A stretch of DNA of 64,000 nucleotides from Nostoc sp. MG11. GTDB lineage: Bacteria; Cyanobacteriota; Cyanobacteriia; Cyanobacteriales; Nostocaceae. The stretch is from assembly GCF_014904695.1 (NCBI RefSeq), contig NZ_JACXXN010000015.1, forward strand, positions 62,001 to 126,000, read 5' to 3'. Below are positions 35,561-44,382 of this stretch, piece after piece. Each line of letters begins with the position of its first letter. The first letter of the stretch is position 1. The notes beneath the pieces are model-generated. The model did not search any database. It was not told the DNA's origin and was given only the letters and a program-made list of their open reading frames with translations. The translations under genes were made by a program, and so were the position numbers.

Positions 35561-36222
35561 TCGCAGGTTTTTGACATAATTAAATGCGATCGCTTTTCAT
35601 TAGGCAATAGTAATTTACAAAGCCGAATCAAAACTTGCTGTGCGGTTAAATTGAGTTGGGGTAAGGTCGGCGAGATAATTAAATTATTACCAGTAAATGC
35701 AGTCATTTGATATTCCTCATCTATTAATTCACATACAAAAATAGTAGGTTGTTTGGGATTACCAATAAACTTTTTACCTCCCAATGCAGCGTAATCCAAA
35801 ATCCAGTATTCGGGAATACCCATCTCTTCATAATCCCCGAATTTATCATGATAGTCATCACGCCAATTAGTACTAACAACTTCAATTACCAGAGGGATAG
35901 ATTCGGGTTGAATTACAGTTGATTGTTTCTCCCACAAAGGTTCATTGACAAAATTATCGTGATTTAATAATAAAATATCAGGGGAATAGGTAGAATCTCT
36001 TGTTTTGACAAACGCAGTTTTGGGTATGCGATAAGGTAGTCCTATTTGCAAAAGTTGAAAACCGATTTGTACCGTGAGAAACCCGGTAACATTTTCGTGT
36101 TTTCCTGTATGAGGTGGCATTTCAATAATTATTCCTTTATACAGTTCGTAGCGCTTTCCATCATTGGGATACCACTCAATAAATTCTTCGTAGGTTATGG
36201 GTTTGGGTAATGCTTGAGTCAT
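35557..36222 (-). CDS. Uma2 family endonuclease-like protein (DUF820)
   Basis: About 221 residues from ATG 36222 (MTQALPKPITYEEFIEWYPN). The PD-(D/E)XK fold residues are seen in STYSPDILLLNHDN and LVIEVVSTNWRDDYHDKFGD, then YEEMGIPEYWILDY, all standard for Uma2. The frame is open upstream to 36300, but the family begins at this methionine. The last about 24 residues (LIRLCKLLLPNEKRSHLI) lie beyond the usual end and may be read-through into the holA fragment junction. Uma2 is expanded in cyanobacteria; molecular function unproven. Confidence 0.82.
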   Translation of the reverse strand: MTQALPKPITYEEFIEWYPNDGKRYELYKGIIIEMPPHTGKHENVTGFLTVQIGFQLLQIGLPYRIPKTAFVKTRDSTYSPDILLLNHDNFVNEPLWEKQSTVIQPESIPLVIEVVSTNWRDDYHDKFGDYEEMGIPEYWILDYAALGGKKFIGNPKQPTIFVCELIDEEYQMTAFTGNNLIISPTLPQLNLTAQQVLIRLCKLLLPNEKRSHLIMSKTCE

Positions 36223-36332
36223 GTAGCACCTGATTAGAAGTCGCTCGAAATAGCAGCCATAATGCTTTCGTTTGTTTGGCTTGCGCTTTATTTTAGCCAA
36301 TCACCAAACAGTTTTCTGACTGGCGATCGCAA

Positions 36333-39300
36333 TTATTCGCATGGACGACTCATTACCAGTCGTCCGTCGGAGAGTCGATATACACCAGTTGGTTCAATAA
36401 TGCGATCGCCTTTTTTCCAAGGACGCGATGTATTTTCATTATTGACACCACGCACTCTATCTGTGGAATAGTTGGACATTGATACATCACCGGGACGGTT
36501 GGGTAAAGCACCTCCACCTGTAATGATGAAGCTACTTTCTTGTTTCTTATTTCCACGGGCTATGCAGCTATTAGCAATGAGCGCGTTGGTGTCAATCGCA
36601 TTTGTGGGAAGTTCGCTGAGACTATTTTGAATTGTGCTGTTGTCGGGAGAGTTAACATTAACATTTCCCGATAAACCAACTCCCGAAGTGGCTGTGATGT
36701 ATTTCGACACATCGCTAGGTTGAGTACCGACAAATACACCTTGGGCGTTGATTTGAACTTGACCACCGCGAGAGTTATCTGAGTTAGCACTAATACGGCT
36801 ATTTTCGAGTGCGATTAATAAATCAGTGTCGATGTTAATGTTACCACCGATGACGTTTTCGCCTGTAGCGTTGGTGGTAATCTTGCTGTTGCGACGGAGG
36901 GTTAAATTTTGGGTGTTGAGGTTGATGGTTGCTTGTTCGCGGTTGGGGTCTTTATTGGGGCTACGGGTATTAGCGTTGATGGAAGCATTGTTGTTTAGAC
37001 GGATGTGATCGGTGTTGATGGTCATAATACCTGCGTTGCCTGTACCCTCACTATTTACAAATATCCCAGCACCATTACTTACAAGTAAATTTTGGGTGTT
37101 AACCTTCAAATCTCCTGCATCCCCAGTTGAGTTACTTTCAGCAGAAGCAAATAAACCACTGAAAAATTCGTTATTAGCTGACTTACCAATAAGTTGCACG
37201 CTTTCTGAAGCATTTACAGTTAAACTTCCTCCTTTACCTGAGTTAAACGTAGAAGCTATAACTTGTGCCCCATCTTGTGCAAGTAAATTTTGCGTATTTA
37301 CAGCTATATTTCCCGCATCCCCAGTTGCACCTTTTTCAGAAGAAGCGAACAAGCCACTGAGAAAACTACTATTAACTGACTGACCAATCAGTTGAACGTT
37401 TTGTGAAGCATTAACAGTTAAATTTCCCCCTCGACCAGAACTAAACGTACTCGCTAAGACCTGCGCTCCATCCCGCACTAATAAATTTTGGGTAGTAATC
37501 TTTAAATCTCCTGCATCTCCAGTCGAACCTTGTTCAGCAGAAGCAATTAAACCACCAGGAGAACCGTTAACAGATGTACCAATTAGTTCTACTTTATTCG
37601 AGGCATTGACAGTCAAATTCCCTGCTCTACCCGCTCCTAATGTACCAGTAAATACTCGTGCTCCATCTTGCACAAGTAAATCTTGGGTGGTAATTGTTAA
37701 ACTTCCTGCATCTCCTGTTGAACCTTGTTGAACAGAAGCACCTAAGCCACTGATAATACGACCATCCGCAGACGTACCAATTAGTTCCACTTTTTTAGAG
37801 GCGTTTACATTTAAATTACCTGCTTTACCTCTACCAGATGTTGCAGCAGTTATCTGTGCTCCATTTCGTACAAATAAATCTTGAGCGTTAATTGTTAAAT
37901 CTCCTGCATTCCCAGTCGAACCTGCTAGAGCAGAAGTAGAGAAAACACTAAGAGTATTACCATTCAGTGATGTGCCAATCAGTTCTACTTTATCTGTGGC
38001 ATTAACAGTCAAATTTCCCCCTTTACCCTGACCAGATGTGGCTGCACCCACCTGTCCACCATCGCGCACAAGTAAATTTTGGGCGTTAATTGTTAAATCT
38101 CCCGCGTTTCCTGTTAAGCCTTGGTTCGCGGATGTACTCAAACTGCTATTAAGAAAACCATTAGCAGACACACCAATCACTTCCACGCTACTGCTTGCAT
38201 TGACAGTCAAATTACCTCCCTTACCTGCACTAGATGTACCAGTGATAACTGTTGCCCCATCTCTCACAAGTAAATCTTGGGTGGTAATGGTTAAATCTCC
38301 TGCATCACCAGTTGAGCCTTGGTTAGTAGAAGTACCCAAACCACTAAAAAAACGACCGTCAGCAGATGTGCCAATTATTTGCACCTTGTTAGAGGTATTG
38401 ATGGTTAAATTACCTCCCTTACCTACACCAGATGTACCAGTATTAACCTGTGCTCCATTTTGCACAAGAAAATCTTGGCTGGTAATCGTTAAATCTCCTG
38501 CATCTCCAGTTGAACCTGATTCAGCAGAAGAAAGCAACCCAGTAAAAAAACGACCGTCAGCAGATGTACCAATAAGTTCCACACTACGGTCAGCATTAAT
38601 AATCAAATTTCCTGCCTTACCTTTACCAAGGGTAGAAGTATTGACTCGTGCCCCATCACGAATACTTAAACTACCCGCACTAATGTTTATACTCCCTGCA
38701 TCTCCAGACCCAAAAGTACTAGTAAAGATAGTACTGAGACTATTGGGTGAACTGGGTGAGCGACCCACAACCTCTACTGAGTCTTTAGCATCTATGGTCA
38801 AATTTCCTGCTTTGCCTGTACTAGATGTCAAAGTTGTGACTATTCCACCATCACGAATACTTAAACGACCTGCATTAATATTTAGACTTCCAGCATCTCC
38901 AGACCCAAAAGTACTTGTAGAGATATTACTAGAAGCATTGGGTGAGCGACCCACCACCTCCACTAAGTCTTTGGCATTTATTGTCAAATTTTCTCCACTA
39001 CCAAGCTCAGTACGAGTAGTAATATCTCCACCATCGTTAACACTCAATCGTTGTGTATTAATAGTTAATTCCCCACTCTTTCCAGTACCGAAAGTACTGG
39101 TAGATAGCCTACTTACTGTAGTAATTGTTTCTCCAGTTTGTGGATTGATAAACGTTGTTATGCCGCTTAAAGTAACGGAGTCTGAAGCGTTGACTAATAA
39201 ATTTCCACTATTACCACGTTCTAACGATTGTGTACCAATGTTTCCACCGTTAGTAAGCGTAAGCGATCGGGCATTAATTGCAATATTTCCAGTATCACCT

Positions 39301-40391
39301 AGAGAGTTTTCCAAACCCAAGCTTGAAATACCACTAAGACTATCCAGCGTGACATCATCAGTTGCATTAACTACGACATCTCCAGCAGAAATACCCGGTG
39401 TACCTTCTCCAGCAGCAAGAGTTGCTGTGATCAGACTATTTCCAAAAAGGCTCAAGTTTCCAGTATTAACTGATATTGCACCCCCTCCAGTTGTCACAGC
39501 AAAGGCGTTATTTTGCAAGACAATATCCGCTTTTGGTATACCTTCTGGGAAGGCTAACTGCATTTGATTACCGCTACCAATTAACTCAATAGTTCCTGTT
39601 CCTGCAACTGCACCTAATTCCAAACGATTTCCTACTGAAGTTGCAACACCACTATCAAATGTAATATTTCCACCTATTAAGTAAAGACTTCCTAGTGTTG
39701 CAATTTGACGACTACGGTTAATTATTCCGCTTTGATTAATCTGATTAAACAGCAACGCCGAAGGATTCACCGTTAACAAAGTTGCTGCTTGGGGATTTGT
39801 GGCACTAAAATTTCCCTGATTGCCAAACTGCACCCCATTTGCAGTTGTTCCCACAAATGAACCCTGCACATCTAAACTTGCATTCTGCCCAAAAATAATA
39901 CTATTGGGATTAATTAAGAATAAATTGGCATTAGAACCAGCTATATTACCGTTAATAATCTGGGAAGTACCCAATCTACCCAATATCTCAGAGCGATTAC
40001 TTCCTGTCACCCGTGCCAAAATATTCTGAATATCTGCACCAGGACTCAAAAAATAAGCTCCCCGTCCCTCGCTGACGTTAAACTCTCGAAAGCTATGAAA
40101 CAGGTTAACTCCGCGAGTTGCACCACCAGTAATTACTTCAACGGGCAAACCATTAAAATTAGTTACAACATTGGAATTTTCAGCCCCTAATGTGTTGTCG
40201 GGGGCGATCGCACTTTGAGCAAAAACAGGAGTTTGAACAAATGCGACTATTCCAAATAAACTCCACACACTTGCTATTTTCAAACACAGATTGCAGAATT
40301 TTTTGTTGATCGCAGCAGTTTTCTTAAGAGATTGTGTTGTTGAGGATAGTTGCACAATAATAGCTTGATGCTGTGGCGATCGCAAAATCAT
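36333..40391 (-). CDS. filamentous-haemagglutinin-type exoprotein (TpsA), 1352 residues
   Basis: N-terminal leader with hydrophobic core (SVWSLFGIVAFVQTPVFAQS), then the TPS secretion domain: FNGLPVEVITGGATRGVNLF, SEGRGAYFLSPGADIQNIL, NLFLINPNSIIFGQNASLDV. From about residue 420 to 1080 there are roughly ten repeats of 55-65 residues with the core STGDAGDLTITTQDLLVRDG, and GKGGNLTVNAS...VELIGTSADG, the parallel beta-helix type. The C-terminus is the cyanobacterial form ending GVYRLSDGRLVMSRPCE. It should be exported by a TpsB, probably the one at 25008, and be displayed or released at the cell surface. No lesion in over 4 kb. Start at 40391 is the first ATG with a plausible extended leader. 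Confidence 0.87.
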   Translation of the reverse strand: MILRSPQHQAIIVQLSSTTQSLKKTAAINKKFCNLCLKIASVWSLFGIVAFVQTPVFAQSAIAPDNTLGAENSNVVTNFNGLPVEVITGGATRGVNLFHSFREFNVSEGRGAYFLSPGADIQNILARVTGSNRSEILGRLGTSQIINGNIAGSNANLFLINPNSIIFGQNASLDVQGSFVGTTANGVQFGNQGNFSATNPQAATLLTVNPSALLFNQINQSGIINRSRQIATLGSLYLIGGNITFDSGVATSVGNRLELGAVAGTGTIELIGSGNQMQLAFPEGIPKADIVLQNNAFAVTTGGGAISVNTGNLSLFGNSLITATLAAGEGTPGISAGDVVVNATDDVTLDSLSGISSLGLENSLGDTGNIAINARSLTLTNGGNIGTQSLERGNSGNLLVNASDSVTLSGITTFINPQTGETITTVSRLSTSTFGTGKSGELTINTQRLSVNDGGDITTRTELGSGENLTINAKDLVEVVGRSPNASSNISTSTFGSGDAGSLNINAGRLSIRDGGIVTTLTSSTGKAGNLTIDAKDSVEVVGRSPSSPNSLSTIFTSTFGSGDAGSINISAGSLSIRDGARVNTSTLGKGKAGNLIINADRSVELIGTSADGRFFTGLLSSAESGSTGDAGDLTITSQDFLVQNGAQVNTGTSGVGKGGNLTINTSNKVQIIGTSADGRFFSGLGTSTNQGSTGDAGDLTITTQDLLVRDGATVITGTSSAGKGGNLTVNASSSVEVIGVSANGFLNSSLSTSANQGLTGNAGDLTINAQNLLVRDGGQVGAATSGQGKGGNLTVNATDKVELIGTSLNGNTLSVFSTSALAGSTGNAGDLTINAQDLFVRNGAQITAATSGRGKAGNLNVNASKKVELIGTSADGRIISGLGASVQQGSTGDAGSLTITTQDLLVQDGARVFTGTLGAGRAGNLTVNASNKVELIGTSVNGSPGGLIASAEQGSTGDAGDLKITTQNLLVRDGAQVLASTFSSGRGGNLTVNASQNVQLIGQSVNSSFLSGLFASSEKGATGDAGNIAVNTQNLLAQDGAQVIASTFNSGKGGSLTVNASESVQLIGKSANNEFFSGLFASAESNSTGDAGDLKVNTQNLLVSNGAGIFVNSEGTGNAGIMTINTDHIRLNNNASINANTRSPNKDPNREQATINLNTQNLTLRRNSKITTNATGENVIGGNINIDTDLLIALENSRISANSDNSRGGQVQINAQGVFVGTQPSDVSKYITATSGVGLSGNVNVNSPDNSTIQNSLSELPTNAIDTNALIANSCIARGNKKQESSFIITGGGALPNRPGDVSMSNYSTDRVRGVNNENTSRPWKKGDRIIEPTGVYRLSDGRLVMSRPCE

Positions 40392-40777
40392 AAGCTGTGA
40401 TGAAAATAATAATTAATTTGTAGTATATCGCTATTTAGATAATAAACTTATGATTTTTCTGAGGAAGCATTCATGACAGAAATGTTCTGCACATTGGTGC
40501 TTGCAGTTTTATGCAGTCTGCTTGGCTGAAATCTGCAATTACATGAGCAACGAGTTGAAGGATTTATTTTGAAAATCAGTTTAATGTAAGAACTATCAGG
40601 AACGATAAATAAACAAAAACACCAAGTCAAATATTGATTGTTAATGAATTTCATCGTTTCTAAATTACTCTATTTATTTGGATTTTTCCTTTGATTGTGA
40701 TTTCATTCAATACTTGAATGTCAATAATGTCAACGGATACTCCCAATATATCCAGCAACAAATCAGGAGTTTTGAAG
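40392..40777. other. gap between tpsA and a small ORF
   Basis: 386 bases that contain the divergent promoter regions for the exoprotein gene and the 40778 ORF. AT-rich, no repeat, hairpin or gene I can support. Confidence 0.4.
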
Positions 40778-41035
40778 ATGTCTGCCTCTGAATATGTGAT
40801 GCACAATATCTTTAGCAAAATTATTGATGAATACCATCCTTTCGCAGAGTATCAGGGTTATGCAGAAGGAGAGAATGGATTCATAGTCTACTATCAAGGA
40901 ACGAATGGTCAGCAACATATGGTAGTAGATACAGAGGGAAATATTATCTCTGATTCGACGATGGGAACCACTCGTTCTCTAGGGATATTAGCTGTGGGTG
41001 CAGGTTTGATCTCGACGTTGATAGGTGGTGAGTAA
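40778..41035 (+). CDS. 85-residue hypothetical protein with C-terminal hydrophobic segment
   Basis: From ATG 40778 (MSASEYVMHNIFSKII), chosen because AGGAG stands 9 bases upstream; the frame is open to 40718. Contains YQGYAEGENGFIVYYQGTNG and ends with a possible membrane helix (LGILAVGAGLISTLIGG). No family recognised. Confidence 0.45.
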   Translation: MSASEYVMHNIFSKIIDEYHPFAEYQGYAEGENGFIVYYQGTNGQQHMVVDTEGNIISDSTMGTTRSLGILAVGAGLISTLIGGE

Positions 41036-41279
41036 GATTTTTAATCGTCAAGAAGTTGAAGGCGATCGCACTTTTTATTCTGAATATTTGAAATGTGTAG
41101 ACGCTCTGCGGCTTGCCAGAGGTATCACTTTTATCTACGCAACCACGATCGCCCTGAAGTGCATATAAGTTTTAGTTGACAACATCAGAAGAAACAGCGA
41201 GCAATATAAGTCAACCAAGCTGCCAGAACCGAAATTTTACAAACTGAAAACTTCTCTAACTTACTTAAGGAGAGCAAAA

Positions 41280-41690
41280 ATGATGAACTTAAGTTCCAAT
41301 ACACTGATGGGTAGCTTTTCCAAAAAGGCTCGCAATTTGTTCGCACTGCTTCTTGCAGCAGGAACTTGGCAAGCTTCGATTCCTGTTGTCCTACTGCTGA
41401 CATCTTCTGCATTGCTTACTGCCGAGGTTGCACATGCTGTAGAATCTATGCCCGTTACGATTATTCAAGCATTTGGCTGGGACTCCTCCCAAGGTGGATA
41501 CAAAATGTTGATTCAATCTAGAAGCGGTAACCAATATTTTGTATGGTACTACAATTTGATTGAAGCAAAGGTTGGTTCGGTGATTACGCTCACATATCAA
41601 GGATCTGGCTCTTCACTCTATTTCTATAAATTAATCAACACTGGGAATGGAAAAGAAGCAAGTGTCCATCGATACGTAAGAGCCAATTAA
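41280..41690 (+). CDS. secreted hypothetical protein, cassette 1 gene A
   Basis: A 136-residue protein. The long signal region (LFALLLAAGTWQ, IPVVLLLTSSALLTAEVAHA) suggests export with cleavage after AHA or AVES. The mature part is small and aromatic: IIQAFGWDSSQGGYKMLIQS, YFVWYYNLIEA, ending HRYVRAN. AAGGAG gives a strong start. The 5' leader (from about 41130) is nearly repeated before the gene at 42926, but the coding regions are unrelated. Function unknown. Confidence 0.52.
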   Translation: MMNLSSNTLMGSFSKKARNLFALLLAAGTWQASIPVVLLLTSSALLTAEVAHAVESMPVTIIQAFGWDSSQGGYKMLIQSRSGNQYFVWYYNLIEAKVGSVITLTYQGSGSSLYFYKLINTGNGKEASVHRYVRAN

Positions 41691-41832
41691 GTTTCCACAT
41701 CTATAGACAGTTTCCAACTAAGACAAACGGTGTTCAAATTCGAGATACTTTGTAGTTAGGAGACTGCTGCAACTATTTTTTGGTGGCGACAACCCTAATC
41801 TTGCTAATCTTTCAAGCGATCGCACCTGTAAA

Positions 41833-42420
41833 TCCTAGCATCTGAAATGCGATCGCTCTTATCTACGCAACTATGATAGGTCTAAAGTGCGTAGTAGTAG
41901 TTAGATCCCTAAGTTACTGATAAATGTACAACTTGTCGGAGACATACCAATGCGTAAAAAATTTACCGAAATAGCATTAATCGCTACTACATTCGTCGGT
42001 TCGTTAACCCTTGCATCCAGTAATGCTTATGCACAAAATCCACAAGTTCAAATATACTTGAATACCATTGAGCAAGATTTGGCATTGACTGAAAGTAATA
42101 CCGACAGCATATGTGATTTATCACGTGCTTTTGAAAAGTTGGACAATGGCATTTCTTGTATAGGAGCTAGAGGTAACGCTTGCACCATTACAATAGTATA
42201 TCTTGCTGCCTTACAAGATTTAATTAATCAGCGTTTACTTTTGCGCCAAGATAACGCTTACACCAGAATACACAAGCAGATTATGGGAGTGCGTTCTAAA
42301 TATGGATGTGCAGGATGATTAGGTAGTTTCTTCGGGAGCAGAGCAGATTTGATGGCGTTGCTGATTCCATGTATGATGTAGAATTTTACCTAATACCAAA
42401 ATCCTTGTAGAGGTGTTAAA
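41833..42420 (+). repeat. direct duplication, copy 1
   Basis: Upstream region, secreted-protein gene and downstream region are repeated at 43508-44110, e.g. CTACGCAACTATGATAGGTC and GATTCCATGTATGATG occur in both at matching distances. Length and gene order are the same. Confidence 0.65.
41950..42318 (+). CDS. small secreted protein, paralogue 1
   Basis: A 122-residue protein with a Sec signal peptide (LIATTFVGSLTLASSNAYAQ). The mature part is helical and keeps four cysteines (SICDLSR, ISCIGARGNACTITI, YGCAG), which could form two disulphides. The paralogue at 43637 is about 65-70 percent identical by eye, with the cysteines conserved. No known family recognised. Confidence 0.55.
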   Translation: MRKKFTEIALIATTFVGSLTLASSNAYAQNPQVQIYLNTIEQDLALTESNTDSICDLSRAFEKLDNGISCIGARGNACTITIVYLAALQDLINQRLLLRQDNAYTRIHKQIMGVRSKYGCAG

Positions 42421-42925
42421 TGTAACGTTTCTACATTAGACCTCTTGCATAAATATTTTTTTACCTCACGCAAAGGCGCAAAGACGCAAAGAAGAGAATG
42501 AAAAGAACGACTTTTGCAAGAGGTCTATTCAAACTCATACCTCAATTCAGCAATGCCGATTTGATAAGTTGTTCTTCTACAGATTTAGGCAGCTAGATGA
42601 TCGCACCTGCGGTATCAAAAATACGTAAACGCTCTACGGCTTGCTAGAGGCATCGCTTTTATCTAGGCAAGCATGACCGCCCTGAAGTGCATATAGGTTT
42701 TAGTTGACAACTCCAGAAGAAACAGCAAGCAATATACGGTTTTTAGCGCTTTTCAGCATTCGTCTATATTTTTCTCTACGTCAACTGCATACTTCGCCAA
42801 GTCTCATCTAGATATAGTTGATCTGTTGAATCAAGCTTGTAACCAACTTGTAATTAAATTTATCGCAGATCAACAGTTAATCAAGCTGCTACAACCGAGA
42901 TTTTACAGCCTCAAGGAGAATAAAA

Positions 42926-43318
42926 ATGTCATTACGTCGTTTTTTACTAATGCTTGTAAATTTAGCAACTGCTATGACTATTCTGTGTCTCTATATCAAG
43001 CCGAGTAATGCACAGGTAGTAGTTGACTTAACTTCTACTTTTCGGAGTATGAATAAAGCGGGACGAGACTATCTAGAGATTTTGGAACAGAAAAGCCCCT
43101 TTGCTTCAGTCCAGTACTCAGTAGTGCAGGGTTATATAGGACAGATTGATTCATTTGCTTTAAGTCAGCCATATCAATACTGTCGCTCTGCACGTATGGC
43201 TTACTCATTTGCAGAGGAACTTTCCAATGCGGCTTCTAGGATTGGTTACGGTGTAGCTCCGCCCTATTCTCCAATAAGCTTTTTAGTAGCTCAAAAATGT
43301 TCTCAGATTGGGCAGTGA
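42926..43318 (+). CDS. secreted hypothetical protein, cassette 2 gene A
   Basis: A 130-residue protein with a signal peptide (LVNLATAMTILCLYIKPSNA). Mature part with FRSMNKAGRDYLEILEQKS, LSQPYQYCRSARMAYSFAEE, two cysteines. AAGGAG is upstream. The gene stands in the same place relative to paralogue 2 as the 41280 gene to paralogue 1 and shares its 5' leader, but the protein is unrelated to that one. Confidence 0.52.
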   Translation: MSLRRFLLMLVNLATAMTILCLYIKPSNAQVVVDLTSTFRSMNKAGRDYLEILEQKSPFASVQYSVVQGYIGQIDSFALSQPYQYCRSARMAYSFAEELSNAASRIGYGVAPPYSPISFLVAQKCSQIGQ

Positions 43319-43507
43319 TGCGAACATAGGTTGCAGATTAAGAAAATGGAGATACGCTACTTGCAGATAGCTATTTGCGTAATAGCAATGAGACATTTTG
43401 AGATACTAAATTATGTTGAGAAATTCTGCAAGAAACCTACGCTGATTTTACTTGCTATTAGCTGCCAAAACGATAATTCATTTATGTATCCAAAAGCGAT
43501 CATATCT

Positions 43508-44110
43508 GTAAATCCTAGCATCTGAAATGCTTGCCAGAGGCATCACTCTTATCTACGCAACTATGATAGGTCTGAAATGCGTAGTAGCTAGACCCCTAAG
43601 TTACTGATAAATGTACAACTTTTCAAAGACATACCAATGCGTAAAAAATTCACCAAAATTGCATTAATCATTACTACATTCGTCGGTTCGTTAACCCTTG
43701 CATCCAGTAATGCTTATGCACTAGATCCACGAGTTCAAGAATACTTGTATACCATTCAGCTAAATTTAGCACTAGCTGGAAGTAATAAGATTGCCATGTG
43801 TGATTTATTGCCTAGTTTTGAAAAGTTGGACAATGAGATTTCTTGCAATGGAGCTAAAAGTAACGCTTGCACTACTGCAACAGTATATTTTGCTGCTTTA
43901 CAAGATCTAATCAATCAGGGTTCACTTTCGCCCCAAGATAGTGAGTACATCAAAATACGTGATAAGATTATGCAAATGCGTTCTGATGCTGGATGTACAG
44001 GATGACTAAGTAGTTTATTCTCAGCAGAGCAGATTTGATTACGTTGCTGATTCCATGTATGATGCAGGATTTTACCTAATACCAAAATCCTTATAGAGGC
44101 GTTATATTTA
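43508..44110 (+). repeat. direct duplication, copy 2
   Basis: Second copy of the unit at 41833-42420. The upstream part carries a short palindromic-type insertion (GCTTGCCAGAGGCATCAC) where the first copy has GCGATCGC. Confidence 0.65.
43637..44005 (+). CDS. small secreted protein, paralogue 2
   Basis: A 122-residue paralogue of the 41950 gene, same signal peptide (FVGSLTLASSNAYAL), same cysteine positions (MCDLLPSF, ISCNGAKSNACTTAT, AGCTG). Changes are spread along the mature part, suggesting both copies are used. Confidence 0.55.
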   Translation: MRKKFTKIALIITTFVGSLTLASSNAYALDPRVQEYLYTIQLNLALAGSNKIAMCDLLPSFEKLDNEISCNGAKSNACTTATVYFAALQDLINQGSLSPQDSEYIKIRDKIMQMRSDAGCTG

Positions 44111-44382
44111 ATGTCTCTACATTCAAATTAATACCTCAATTCAGCAATACTGCACAATTGTTTAAGACTCAACCAATTATTGGTAATCAAGCAACCAAAT
44201 AAATTAAGAGATTTACTTTTGAATCGCTATTTGTATTACAGAAATATTAAGACTATTTTACAAATAAAAGTAATTCCTGTAACAATCTCAATAACTACTC
44301 AACGTTATAAATTTGGGGTTCGTAATTTTTCCATTCACTTATAACAACACCGATTACATCCGGATTTTGCAGGAGTTAAGCT
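44006..44382. other. gap before the CHAT-TPR gene
   Basis: 377 bases; the first about 100 belong to the duplicated unit, the rest is AT-rich with no gene or hairpin I can support. Presumably carries the promoter of the CHAT gene. Confidence 0.4.

Noticed and set aside
38038-39567. 509-residue plus-strand ORF opposite the exoprotein gene
   Set aside because: It is the antisense shadow of the repetitive TpsA gene, with proline/serine-rich periodic sequence that mirrors the repeats; the minus-strand product has a full domain order.
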